Shown: in pieces, positions 18,319-25,894 of the stretch
Layout of the letters: the number at the start of each line of letters is the position of its first letter
How positions within the stretch are numbered: position 1 is the first letter of the stretch
Assembly (NCBI GenBank): GCA_021776435.1
Contig: JAJFFW010000025.1
Span: 1-64,000, forward strand
Direction: 5' to 3'
DNA length: 64,000 nt
Source: Parvularculaceae bacterium
Lineage (GTDB): Bacteria > Pseudomonadota > Alphaproteobacteria > Caulobacterales > Parvularculaceae
Program-made: the position numbers and the translations under genes
Notes under the pieces: model-generated
What the model saw: the letters and a program-made list of their open reading frames with translations, nothing else
The model's database searches: none
Told to the model about the DNA's origin: nothing

Positions 18319-19425
18319 ATGACCGAAGTCATCGACGTCGTTGTTATTGGCGCTGGCGTCGTCGGCCTTGCTGTGGCGCGCGCGATGGCTAAGGCGGGTC
18401 GAGATGTTATTGTCGTTGAACAACACCACACCTTCGGAACCGAGACCTCAGCGCGTAATTCCGAAGTGATTCACGCCGGTATATATTATCGGCCGGGCGG
18501 TCTCCGGGCGCGCTTGTGCGTTCGCGGAAAAGACCTCCTTTATGACTTCTGCCAGTCTCACAATATTGGCCATAAACGATGCGAAAAACTGATTGTCGCG
18601 AATGGCGACGATGAGGTTGCAGGCCTTTCAAAGATCAAGAGGAATGCACAAGAAAATGGTGTTTGTGATCTGCAGCGACTATCGGGCAGGGAGGCATCAG
18701 ATCTCGAGCCGGGGCTCCGTTGCGACGCTGCGCTGTTGTCTCCATCGACAGGTATCGTGGACAGTCACGGCTTGATGAGTGCGTTATTAGGTGATCTTGA
18801 AGATGCCGGCGGCGCGCTCGCGGTCAATGCGCCGGTGACCGGCGGGGAGATCCAGGAGCAGAGGGTTTCGCTTGATGTTGGCGGCGCCGAGAGATCGACA
18901 ATCAGCGCGCGTCTGGTTGTTAATTGTGCAGGCCTTTATGCGGAAAAAGTCGCGCGTTCCATTCACGGCGTGCCGTCAAAAACGATCCCGGCTTTGCGTT
19001 ATGCGAAAGGGCAGTATTTTACCAGCTCTGGCCGCGCGCCATTTTCCCGGCTGATCTATCCAATCCCAAGTCCAGACAGTCAGGGCGTCCATTATACCCA
19101 TGATCTGGGTGGACAGGCCAGACTCGGACCGGACATTCAGTGGGATGCAGCAATTGGCGATTATCATGTGGATGAGAGCCGCCGTAGTCTTTTCATTGCT
19201 GAGGCGAGGCGCTTTTGGCCGGATCTTGATCCCGACCGTTTGCAACCGGGATATGCGGGGATTCGGCCTAAAATCGCCGGGCCCGGCGAAGAAGGCGATT
19301 TTATGATCGTCGGGCCTGTCGATCATGGAACTCCAGGCTATATCGGTCTTTATGGGATTGAATCTCCTGGGCTGACCTCATCTCTCGCCATCGGTGAGCA
19401 TGTTGCGGCGCTTGCCCCGCAATGA
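18319..19425 (+). CDS. FAD-dependent oxidoreductase, L-2-hydroxyglutarate oxidase-like
   Basis: A 368-residue DAO-family flavoprotein. It shows the N-terminal VVVIGAGVVGLAVARAMA dinucleotide-binding motif, TSARNSEVIHAGIYY (the conserved substrate/FAD loop of the LhgO group), VVNCAGLYA, and the C-terminal PGYIGLYGIESPGLTSS. LhgO-like enzymes oxidise L-2-hydroxyglutarate to 2-oxoglutarate; that substrate is plausible but not proven. The start is ATG 18319; upstream in-frame codons overlap the YkgJ gene. It follows YkgJ by 7 bases. Confidence 0.82.
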   Translation: MTEVIDVVVIGAGVVGLAVARAMAKAGRDVIVVEQHHTFGTETSARNSEVIHAGIYYRPGGLRARLCVRGKDLLYDFCQSHNIGHKRCEKLIVANGDDEVAGLSKIKRNAQENGVCDLQRLSGREASDLEPGLRCDAALLSPSTGIVDSHGLMSALLGDLEDAGGALAVNAPVTGGEIQEQRVSLDVGGAERSTISARLVVNCAGLYAEKVARSIHGVPSKTIPALRYAKGQYFTSSGRAPFSRLIYPIPSPDSQGVHYTHDLGGQARLGPDIQWDAAIGDYHVDESRRSLFIAEARRFWPDLDPDRLQPGYAGIRPKIAGPGEEGDFMIVGPVDHGTPGYIGLYGIESPGLTSSLAIGEHVAALAPQ

Positions 19426-19486
19426 TCATTGTATCCAGTCCGTCTGCTCTCTATTCTTTCATCAGGGGTTGGGAAATGGGGTGTTT

Positions 19487-20578
19487 ATGACCAGCAGAAA
19501 TATATCACAGAACGCCGTCGATACGGCGCATCCGGACAGACGGCTTTCAGATCCTTCACCTCAGGGCGAAGAGGAGTTACGTTTTATACGGAACTTCCAC
19601 GATGTTTTTCTGAGCACTGGTCTAACAATATTTGCCGTCGGACTCGGTGTTGTTTCCATCCTTATCGTTAACAGCTTCGTTAATGTGGACAGTGTTAATG
19701 CATGGCGCTCTACAGCGCGTTTTTATGCTGCAGTTTCTTTCTTGGATGCCGCTATCATGTGGATGATGGCGGAGCTCTTTGCGCGTACGCGTCGGCTATT
19801 TTTGCCAGCGATCGTTATCTTATTAGCGTTCTCGGTTTTTTTCCTTAGCGGTGTTTTTGTTTCTTATGTCGTCTTGTTCAGTGAGCAGAGGTTTGACGGC
19901 GTTGCGAGCGCACTGAAGCAACTACACGCTTTGCCAGTGACATTGTCGGCATCTGGCGCGATCGCAGTACTGGCCTATTATTTGAGAATGAAGTTGCCCT
20001 TTGCTATGGGGCTTGGCGCCTTCGCGCTCGCGATGACTGGGGCGACGGCCTATGGGTATTACCAGCCAGAGGCTTTTGCTGAGAATTTCTATAGATTGCA
20101 ATTGGCGTCGGGGGTCTTTCTTTTCTTGCTGGGAGTTTTCTTTGACGCTCGAGACCCTCAAAGAAACACGCGACTTTCGGATAACGGATTCTGGCTACAT
20201 CTTTTTGCTGCGCCATTGATTTTTTCCTCTGTGACGGTGATGGCTTCGCGCGCCGGCGACGCGATCGCTGGCGATGCTGCTGCGGCCGCAACCACGCTCA
20301 TGATCGTCGGCGTTTTTGCCTTCATCTCGCTATTGATCAACCGTCGGGCGTTGCTGGTGTCAGGTCTGATTTCTGCTGCAGTCTCGATAGGGTTTCTGGT
20401 TTCGAGCGTGGGTCTCGACGGCGCATGGTCTGGGGCGTTGACCTTGCTGTTGCTTGGCGGAGCCATGGTCCTGCTTGGCGGTGGATGGCATGTTGTGCGG
20501 CGCGTTCTTGTGGCGCCGTTTCCTAAAAACGGGCCAATCGCACGGGTCATTCCGCCGGAAATTGGTCGTCAGGAATAG
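19487..20578 (+). CDS. Polytopic membrane protein of unknown function
   Basis: A 363-residue protein with about nine or ten hydrophobic segments after a polar N-terminus (to about residue 45), ending in a short basic/polar tail. No catalytic motif stands out and I do not recognise the family. The start is ATG 19487; longer starts overlap the FAD oxidoreductase. The gap of 61 bases suggests possible cotranscription with the FAD gene. The tRNA gene follows. Confidence 0.7.
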   Translation: MTSRNISQNAVDTAHPDRRLSDPSPQGEEELRFIRNFHDVFLSTGLTIFAVGLGVVSILIVNSFVNVDSVNAWRSTARFYAAVSFLDAAIMWMMAELFARTRRLFLPAIVILLAFSVFFLSGVFVSYVVLFSEQRFDGVASALKQLHALPVTLSASGAIAVLAYYLRMKLPFAMGLGAFALAMTGATAYGYYQPEAFAENFYRLQLASGVFLFLLGVFFDARDPQRNTRLSDNGFWLHLFAAPLIFSSVTVMASRAGDAIAGDAAAAATTLMIVGVFAFISLLINRRALLVSGLISAAVSIGFLVSSVGLDGAWSGALTLLLLGGAMVLLGGGWHVVRRVLVAPFPKNGPIARVIPPEIGRQE

Positions 20579-20684
20579 GCTGGTTTCCCGGTGATATTTC
20601 GCTTGATGCGGCATCTTGCGGGGCGCGCGGGCAGGGGGTATAGACCCTGCTCCGCGCTGGCGTGATTTAGGCTGGCGCTCCCTT

Positions 20685-20761
20685 GGCGGGGTAGCTCAGT
20701 TGGTGAGAGCGCAGGATTCATAACCCTGAGGTCGGCGGTTCAAATCTGCCCCCCGCTACCA
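20685..20761 (+). tRNA. tRNA with CAT anticodon, probably elongator tRNA-Met
   Basis: A 77-base cloverleaf with a 7-pair acceptor stem (GGCGGGG with CCCCGCT, one G-T pair), D arm GCTCAGTTGGTGAGAGC, anticodon loop TTCATAA, a T arm with GGTTCAAAT, and an encoded CCA. The anticodon stem has one A-C mismatch next to the loop. Absence of the initiator-type unpaired first base argues against tRNA-fMet. A CAT anticodon could also be tRNA-Ile2 with lysidine; overall similarity favours elongator Met. Confidence 0.9.
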
Positions 20762-20769
20762 TAACCCTC

Positions 20770-23040
20770 TCATTTCGGCGTCGCTTCAAGAGCTCGGATA
20801 TAGTCGACGACATTGTCCAGTTGCTCGTCTGACAGTGCGTTTTCCCAGGATGGCATGCCGACGCTTATACGTCCGTTCGCGACTGTCTGTTTGACGCCAT
20901 TCTTGCCGGTGAGCTGGACGTTGGAGTTATTGATAAGCCTTGGCCCTTCATTGCCGACACCGCCGTCACCGTGGCAGATCGCACAATTATTGGCGTAAAC
21001 CTCCTCACCCGCAAAAGAGGGCGCCAGCTTTGACGGGGTTTCTTTCGGTGTCACGGCGCTCCCTTCCAGGTCGAACTCAACCCGAGAGGCGAACACCGTA
21101 TCAATGCCATTGCGGCCGCCACCTCCACTGATGAAGGGGATGCCGTCACCGTCACTGTCGAGGTTACCGGCCCGGACAAGTTCGATGTCTTCACCGGTGA
21201 AGATATCTTCCGTCTGCATCAGGCCGCTGGTGTCGAGAGCTTGAACGAAGAACCGCTTGAACCGTTCGAGAAGTGCAACGTCTTCGTCGACGAGGATCAT
21301 TTCTCTGAGCGCACCCAGCATCGCGGCGACATCCTTGGGAGAGTAGGTGATATGGCTGTCGCCAGGCTCATTGCGGTAGACCCAGCCGGTGTCATCCCAG
21401 AAGTCCTCGTTCCAGGTCCTGCTGGTGCGGCGAGCGCCGTCCAGATAACGCCCGTCGGCGGTTGCGTCATAGGCGGCAAGAAGGGCTCTGATCGCAAAAG
21501 CTTGGCTCGTCGCATCGCGGCGACCGGCGGGAGTGCGGTTTTCGATATTGAAGTGTTGCGTATACGACCCATCTTCTGCTGCTATTTGCAGTAGTAAATC
21601 CGCCTGCTGACGGATCACGTTCATTGCTTTTTCACGGCGTTCAGTGTCCAGATCCATATACTTGGCGTATGAGTCGAGTGCGACCATTGCGAGGGAGAGA
21701 TCGTCGATATCAACATTCGCTTGGGCGCCGCTTCGTGGCGCCCATGTGGAAACGAGTGCGCCGTTCGACATATGTGTCTCCAGGATATTGTCGAACACCG
21801 TATTCGCCATGCCTTGAGCCAGCAGAGAATATTTTTGCTCCATAATGCTGCCATCGTTGGGGGTTTGGTACCCGAAAACCTGATTTGCATTGTCTCTGAC
21901 ACGGGGGTTGGCGAAGTTGAAAAACTCTGTCGTTGCCCATAACCAGGAAGCCTGGTCCCATAGGTGGCTCGTCGCATCCTTTACGGAAAAGTCCTGATGG
22001 CGGACGGGCAGGTCACCCATATAGACGAGCTCTGGGCGAATTTCATGGGGAAGGTAACGCACGCCGTCACTCGGCTTATAAGCGATTGGATTTATTCCCG
22101 TGAGCGATGGCTTGTCTTTGCCGAAAACAAATCTCCCCTTCATGTCTGAAGGGTCGGCAAAGAGCGATGACTTCGCAATCAGCATGGTCGAAACCGCCTG
22201 CAAGGTCAGCATGGATCCGCGAAATCCATCAGCGGCATTGTTACCGAGGAATACCTGTCCGGGAAAATCATCATCGGTGTGGTTACGGCGAAGGAAGAAT
22301 TTTGCCCACAACACCTTTTTCAACATGGTTTGTCCGACGCCGCCCATATCGATGGTTTTATCCATCGCGTCGTGAGACCACCATAAATGATCGAAGTCGT
22401 TGAGATAGGCCGCACGGCCAGTATCATCATCTTCGATGTTGATCTGGCGACCTAAACGCGGATCGGCAGAGCTGAATTCGAGCATGAGGGGAACGGCGCT
22501 GCCAAAGACCCGAGGAAGACCGGTGCGACTGAGATATGACCCCGCGACCTGCGTCAGCAGTATATCCTTGTTCGACATCGGAAGCTCACCGCGATTCCGG
22601 CCAAACTCGTTCAGTTTGGTCGCTGCATTCGCGCGTAGATCAACATACGGACCATGTATGATGCCAATTCCAGCTCGAGAATGGGCTGAAAGCGCCATCA
22701 AATTATATCGAGAATACCAGTAAGCTTCGACATTTGTTATGTATGACAGCTGTTTGTCATCTGCGATTGGTAGCGACGTCTCGCTTGCGCGGAGGAAAAA
22801 CTCCGTACCCGATAAGTATATTTCGTTTGCGAGATACATTCCTTCATTGGTGTTGAATCGCCTATCTGTCGCTGAACCTTTCAGACCGCTCTTCAATGAA
22901 GTAAGGTCGACTTGCTCATTGGCTTGAACAACTAAGACGGCCCGGCCGTCGGGCCAACGCCAGATGTCGGAAGCCATGGCGCCTCCCGCTAAGGCAACGC
23001 TTCCAGATAGTGCGGCTAGAAATTTTACGGTCGTTTTCAT
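20770..23040 (-). CDS. Exported helical-domain protein fused to a C-terminal cytochrome c
   Basis: A 756-residue protein with a signal peptide (cleavage likely after GGAMA). The large N-terminal part (about 25-640) is rich in Trp/Tyr and helical repeats, with a layout suggesting an alpha/alpha-toroid of the kind seen in sugar epimerases and six-hairpin glycosidases; I cannot name a family. A DSDGDG calcium-loop-like motif lies near residue 625. The C-terminus is a class I cytochrome c with CAICH (Cys686, Cys689, His690) and a probable Met729 ligand in VGMPSW. It starts 12 bases after the cytochrome-barrel gene with a GAGAGA ribosome site, so the two form an operon. The catalytic substrate is unknown. 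Confidence 0.7.
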   Translation of the reverse strand: MKTTVKFLAALSGSVALAGGAMASDIWRWPDGRAVLVVQANEQVDLTSLKSGLKGSATDRRFNTNEGMYLANEIYLSGTEFFLRASETSLPIADDKQLSYITNVEAYWYSRYNLMALSAHSRAGIGIIHGPYVDLRANAATKLNEFGRNRGELPMSNKDILLTQVAGSYLSRTGLPRVFGSAVPLMLEFSSADPRLGRQINIEDDDTGRAAYLNDFDHLWWSHDAMDKTIDMGGVGQTMLKKVLWAKFFLRRNHTDDDFPGQVFLGNNAADGFRGSMLTLQAVSTMLIAKSSLFADPSDMKGRFVFGKDKPSLTGINPIAYKPSDGVRYLPHEIRPELVYMGDLPVRHQDFSVKDATSHLWDQASWLWATTEFFNFANPRVRDNANQVFGYQTPNDGSIMEQKYSLLAQGMANTVFDNILETHMSNGALVSTWAPRSGAQANVDIDDLSLAMVALDSYAKYMDLDTERREKAMNVIRQQADLLLQIAAEDGSYTQHFNIENRTPAGRRDATSQAFAIRALLAAYDATADGRYLDGARRTSRTWNEDFWDDTGWVYRNEPGDSHITYSPKDVAAMLGALREMILVDEDVALLERFKRFFVQALDTSGLMQTEDIFTGEDIELVRAGNLDSDGDGIPFISGGGGRNGIDTVFASRVEFDLEGSAVTPKETPSKLAPSFAGEEVYANNCAICHGDGGVGNEGPRLINNSNVQLTGKNGVKQTVANGRISVGMPSWENALSDEQLDNVVDYIRALEATPK

Positions 23041-23052
23041 AGCTAATCTCTC

Positions 23053-24612
23053 TTACTGGAAAAAGCTTGTTGCAAATGTATTGGTGATCCCGAACCGAAT
23101 TACGTATTCAGGTGAAGGGCCCAGCCGGGGTTGGTCTACACGGTACAGTCCACTGAGCGTTGCCCGGAAGAGAGGGTTGGGGCTCCAGATAAAACTGCCG
23201 CCGACAAGTTGCGTTGTCCCCCCGGTGAAGGGGGGGCGCGGCATGGCGACAAAGCCGCCCATGCCATTGGGAACAGCGAAGAGGCCATCATAGGAGTCTT
23301 CTTGCTGATGCTTCGCGATATAGGAAAGGTCAATGGAAAGCTGATCGCCAACCACTGGCTTGACCACGGTCAAGAACGTTGTCCAGCGATCGCCTGGATC
23401 GACACCGTCGTCGGCGGGTCGGATTTCATACAAACCGCCCACATGAATAGCGCCGCGGCCGATGAATGTGCGGTCTTCCAATATTCTGGTGCCAAACAGA
23501 CCAAAGGCGCCGCCAACTGTTCCGATGCCGGGTTGGAGCGCAGACGGTAACCGTCCGTCATTGGAGAACCGCCTAAAGGTCCCATCTGCGCTGCCCATGA
23601 TCGGTGCGCCGGTTTCATCGAGTGCAGGCAGCGGTAAAAGTCCGTTTCCCATAGGCGTACTTACTGTCGTGCGCGAGTCAAAGCGCTCATGATTCGATCC
23701 TGTAGGAATGCTGAGGCTCGCGACGCCGGCGACGCCAAAGGGGAAATTCCCCTGGTCGATGAATTTCTTTTTGGCGAAAATGCTGATGTCGCCGAGCTTG
23801 AGGGTGTTTCCCTGGGGAAATACCGAAATGGGCGTCATGAAGGCGGGGTTGAGTTCCGCGTCTATGCTTGAATCGACCAATGGTATGTTGAGCCTCAATG
23901 TCACGTTGTTATCAAGACCGAGGAAAGCATCGAAGTCATAGAAGCGACGCTTAACATTGAGGTCGACAACACGGGCGCCAAATTGTGCCTGGCCGGCGAA
24001 GTCGTCTTCGTTGATTTCAGCAACATCCCTGAACGTTACGCCAATCCGAGCCGCCCCTGGCGGTAATACGAACGATGGCTGGGTGAACGCAGGTTGAAGC
24101 AACGGAGGAATGAATGTCTGGATTTGATCTTGAAGTGAATGGCGTTGCTCATCCGTATAGGATCGTTCCGTTCCGATATCGAGGTAAGCATTTTCAATGG
24201 ATTCAGGATTGAGATCCGGTGGGTTTGAGATCAGCCCATTTGTCACCTTAGCAACTGCAGGCGCCGCTTTTTCTCCAGACGATTGCTCCAGCAGGTAGAA
24301 AACCAAGTGTGCACGCTCTTCGTCGTTGAGGCCCATATTGGGCATCTGAGTGCCCGGCTTTACGGCTTCGGGGTCTTTCAACCATGTGAAGATCCACTCA
24401 GCGTTATAGCGATCCGCGACCGTATCGAGAGCAGGACCGAAATCGCCGCCTTCGCCGTTGATGGAGTGACAACTGCTGCACCCTTTTTCGTTGAAGAGTT
24501 CAGCGCCAGGCGCGTGTGATTGTGCGTGAGCGACGCCGGGCAGGAGTAGAACACCTGCGACGCCAGTTGTTAACGCCAGTTTTAAGAGAGAGTTATGAGT
24601 TTCAGACCGCAT
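23053..24612 (-). CDS. Cytochrome c fused to an outer-membrane beta-barrel
   Basis: A 519-residue protein. It has a signal peptide to about residue 30 (GVAHAQ), a monoheme class I cytochrome c at about 33-112 with CSSCH (Cys45, Cys48, His49) and a Met ligand in PGTQMP (Met90), and a Pro-rich linker. About 350 residues of beta-strand-like sequence follow, resembling the MetA-pathway phenol-transporter barrel family (LKLGDISIFAKKKF, LSIPTG). The C-terminus FATSFFQ is aromatic. A heme domain joined to an outer-membrane pore recalls Cyc2 iron oxidases in architecture, though the sequence is not obviously Cyc2. It is the first gene of a two-gene operon and divergent from pseudoazurin. Electron transfer across the outer membrane is inferred. 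Confidence 0.72.
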   Translation of the reverse strand: MRSETHNSLLKLALTTGVAGVLLLPGVAHAQSHAPGAELFNEKGCSSCHSINGEGGDFGPALDTVADRYNAEWIFTWLKDPEAVKPGTQMPNMGLNDEERAHLVFYLLEQSSGEKAAPAVAKVTNGLISNPPDLNPESIENAYLDIGTERSYTDEQRHSLQDQIQTFIPPLLQPAFTQPSFVLPPGAARIGVTFRDVAEINEDDFAGQAQFGARVVDLNVKRRFYDFDAFLGLDNNVTLRLNIPLVDSSIDAELNPAFMTPISVFPQGNTLKLGDISIFAKKKFIDQGNFPFGVAGVASLSIPTGSNHERFDSRTTVSTPMGNGLLPLPALDETGAPIMGSADGTFRRFSNDGRLPSALQPGIGTVGGAFGLFGTRILEDRTFIGRGAIHVGGLYEIRPADDGVDPGDRWTTFLTVVKPVVGDQLSIDLSYIAKHQQEDSYDGLFAVPNGMGGFVAMPRPPFTGGTTQLVGGSFIWSPNPLFRATLSGLYRVDQPRLGPSPEYVIRFGITNTFATSFFQ

Positions 24613-24662
24613 GGTGGACCCCGGTTTTTACTTTAGACGAAGCAATCAATAACGGCGCCGTA

Positions 24663-24700
24663 CGACGAATTATTTAAAGCCGATAGGCGCCAATTCGTCG
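24663..24700. promoter_or_regulatory. Inverted repeat CGACGAATT-N20-AATTCGTCG
   Basis: Perfect 9-base arms 20 bases apart, about 50 bases upstream of the cytochrome-barrel start codon. It could be an operator pair or a 5' leader hairpin. Confidence 0.5.
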
Positions 24701-24852
24701 CGCATCATGTGTCGAAACTGGCCACGAATTTGTCGCACCAATACGCCTGTTTGTTTAATATTTAGGTTAATGCTGGGGTCGGTGTCCGAACTCCATTATC
24801 GGTGCAAACGATTTGAAGCCAGAACACGGGTATGTGAATGATTGATGTGACG

Positions 24853-24883
24853 GTTTGACGCCTTTCTCTTGGATGCGTCAAAC
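24853..24883. promoter_or_regulatory. Inverted repeat GTTTGACGC-N13-GCGTCAAAC
   Basis: Perfect 9-base arms with a 13-base spacer, 84 bases upstream of the pseudoazurin ATG. Symmetry and position suggest a dimeric regulator site in the pseudoazurin promoter. Confidence 0.5.
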
Positions 24884-24966
24884 TGCGCACTTGCTGGAAA
24901 TTTAACCAGTGTTAAGTGGGCTCCACGAATTAAACCGAATGAATACATCCGAAATTGGAGACCGAT

Positions 24967-25416
24967 ATGCGTACGTTTGTTCTAAGTCTTTTGTTTAGTC
25001 TCTTCGCAACTAGTCTTTTTGCGGAAGAAATCGTCGTTGATATGTGGTCGCTTGATCCCGCCACGCAGGAAAAGAACAGTTTTAATTCTGGCGTCGTCAT
25101 GATCAATAAGGGCGATACAATCGTCTGGAAGGCGCAGCAGCCGGGCCATAATGTAGAATTATTGACAGGCGCCGTTCCTGAGGGTGTTGATAAATTCCGT
25201 TCAGGATTCGACAAAGAAATCAGATACACCTTCGACACACCCGGTGTATATGCTTATAAATGTCTGCCACATTATGGTCTTGGCATGCTGGGTTTGGTCG
25301 TTGTCGGAAACGACGTTTCCAATCTTGAAGCCGTGAAAGCTTTTAAATTTCAAGGAATGGCGTCGAAGCGTGCACAAGCGCTTTTAACGCATCTGGATGA
25401 AATGCTGGCAAAATAG
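24967..25416 (+). CDS. Pseudoazurin (type 1 copper protein)
   Basis: A 149-residue exported blue copper protein. A 19-residue signal peptide ends SLFAEE. Copper ligands are His61 (PGHN), Cys99 (YKCLPH), His102 and Met107 (GLGM). Subtracting about 21 residues for the leader gives positions 40, 78, 81 and 86, exactly the classical pseudoazurin set. Such proteins shuttle electrons in the periplasm, for example to nitrite reductase; no denitrification genes are here. The start is ATG 24967 with GGAG at good distance (a TTG at 24955 is in frame). Divergence from the cytochrome fusion operon suggests joint regulation. Confidence 0.92.
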   Translation: MRTFVLSLLFSLFATSLFAEEIVVDMWSLDPATQEKNSFNSGVVMINKGDTIVWKAQQPGHNVELLTGAVPEGVDKFRSGFDKEIRYTFDTPGVYAYKCLPHYGLGMLGLVVVGNDVSNLEAVKAFKFQGMASKRAQALLTHLDEMLAK

Positions 25417-25442
25417 CTGCTCTCAGAGTACGATTATCAAGA

Positions 25443-25481
25443 TTTTCTCTGCATGCAGGTAAGATGAGCATGCAGAGAAAA
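25443..25481 (+). terminator. Strong hairpin after pseudoazurin, likely terminator
   Basis: A perfect 14-base inverted repeat (TTTTCTCTGCATGC and its complement, 11-base loop) 27 bases after the stop. The outer stem is TTTT/AAAA, so either strand would give a hairpin ending in U. Function as a terminator is likely but there is no long T tract outside it. Confidence 0.6.
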
Positions 25482-25501
25482 ATACTTGAAGGATGGTCGT
25501 T

Positions 25502-25879
25502 ATGTCTTTGAAGCGTGCCGGTCTGAGTGGTTACGTAATCTTCTTGATCGCTTATTCATGATATAAATACAGCGTCGCGGCGCCAGTTGAGTTCTCCATT
25601 CCATATCTGCAACCAGTTGCGATCCTGGCGCTTATGACGGGGGTGGCGCCATTCGCTCTGACATATATCGCGGTACAGCTCTCAGGGTTGGTTGATGTGG
25701 CGGCGGGAGTGCTCGGCCTTGTCCTTGGACTGGCGTTCTGCGTAACCGGTTATGCTGGCTTTTTTGTTTTATTTATCGCTGGAAACGCGCCCGACGTGAC
25801 GCTCATAGATGTGGCGATGCGAGGCGTTGGCTGGGGACTTCTTCAAGGCGCACTGGCGGCAATTGTTGCCCGGAGCTGA
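25502..25879 (+). pseudogene. Small membrane protein gene interrupted by in-frame TGA
   Basis: From ATG 25502, with AAGGATGG just upstream, the frame reads MSLKRAGLSGYVIFLIAYS and hits TGA at 25559-25561. It then continues in the same frame with YKYSVAAPVEF and about 100 more codons of hydrophobic protein to the stop at 25877-25879. Without the TGA the product would be 125 residues with three or four membrane segments. A TGG-to-TGA change is the simplest explanation. The downstream part alone (from ATG 25634) has no ribosome site. I do not recognise the family. Confidence 0.6.
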
Positions 25880-25894
25880 TCGCGGTAGCTCAAA

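Larger units (their letters stand above)
24613..24966. promoter_or_regulatory. Divergent control region of the redox locus
   Basis: 354 bases between the cytochrome-barrel operon and pseudoazurin. The 7-mer ACGAATT occurs at 24665-24671, 24724-24730 and 24925-24931, and inverted at 24692-24698. Chance would give far less than one in this length. Two perfect 9-base inverted repeats are listed separately. These look like operators for a shared regulator; no regulator gene is next to the locus. Confidence 0.5.

Noticed and set aside
24663-24700. Inverted repeat as an intrinsic terminator
   Set aside because: There is no T tract after either arm and it lies upstream of start codons, so a regulatory site is more likely.
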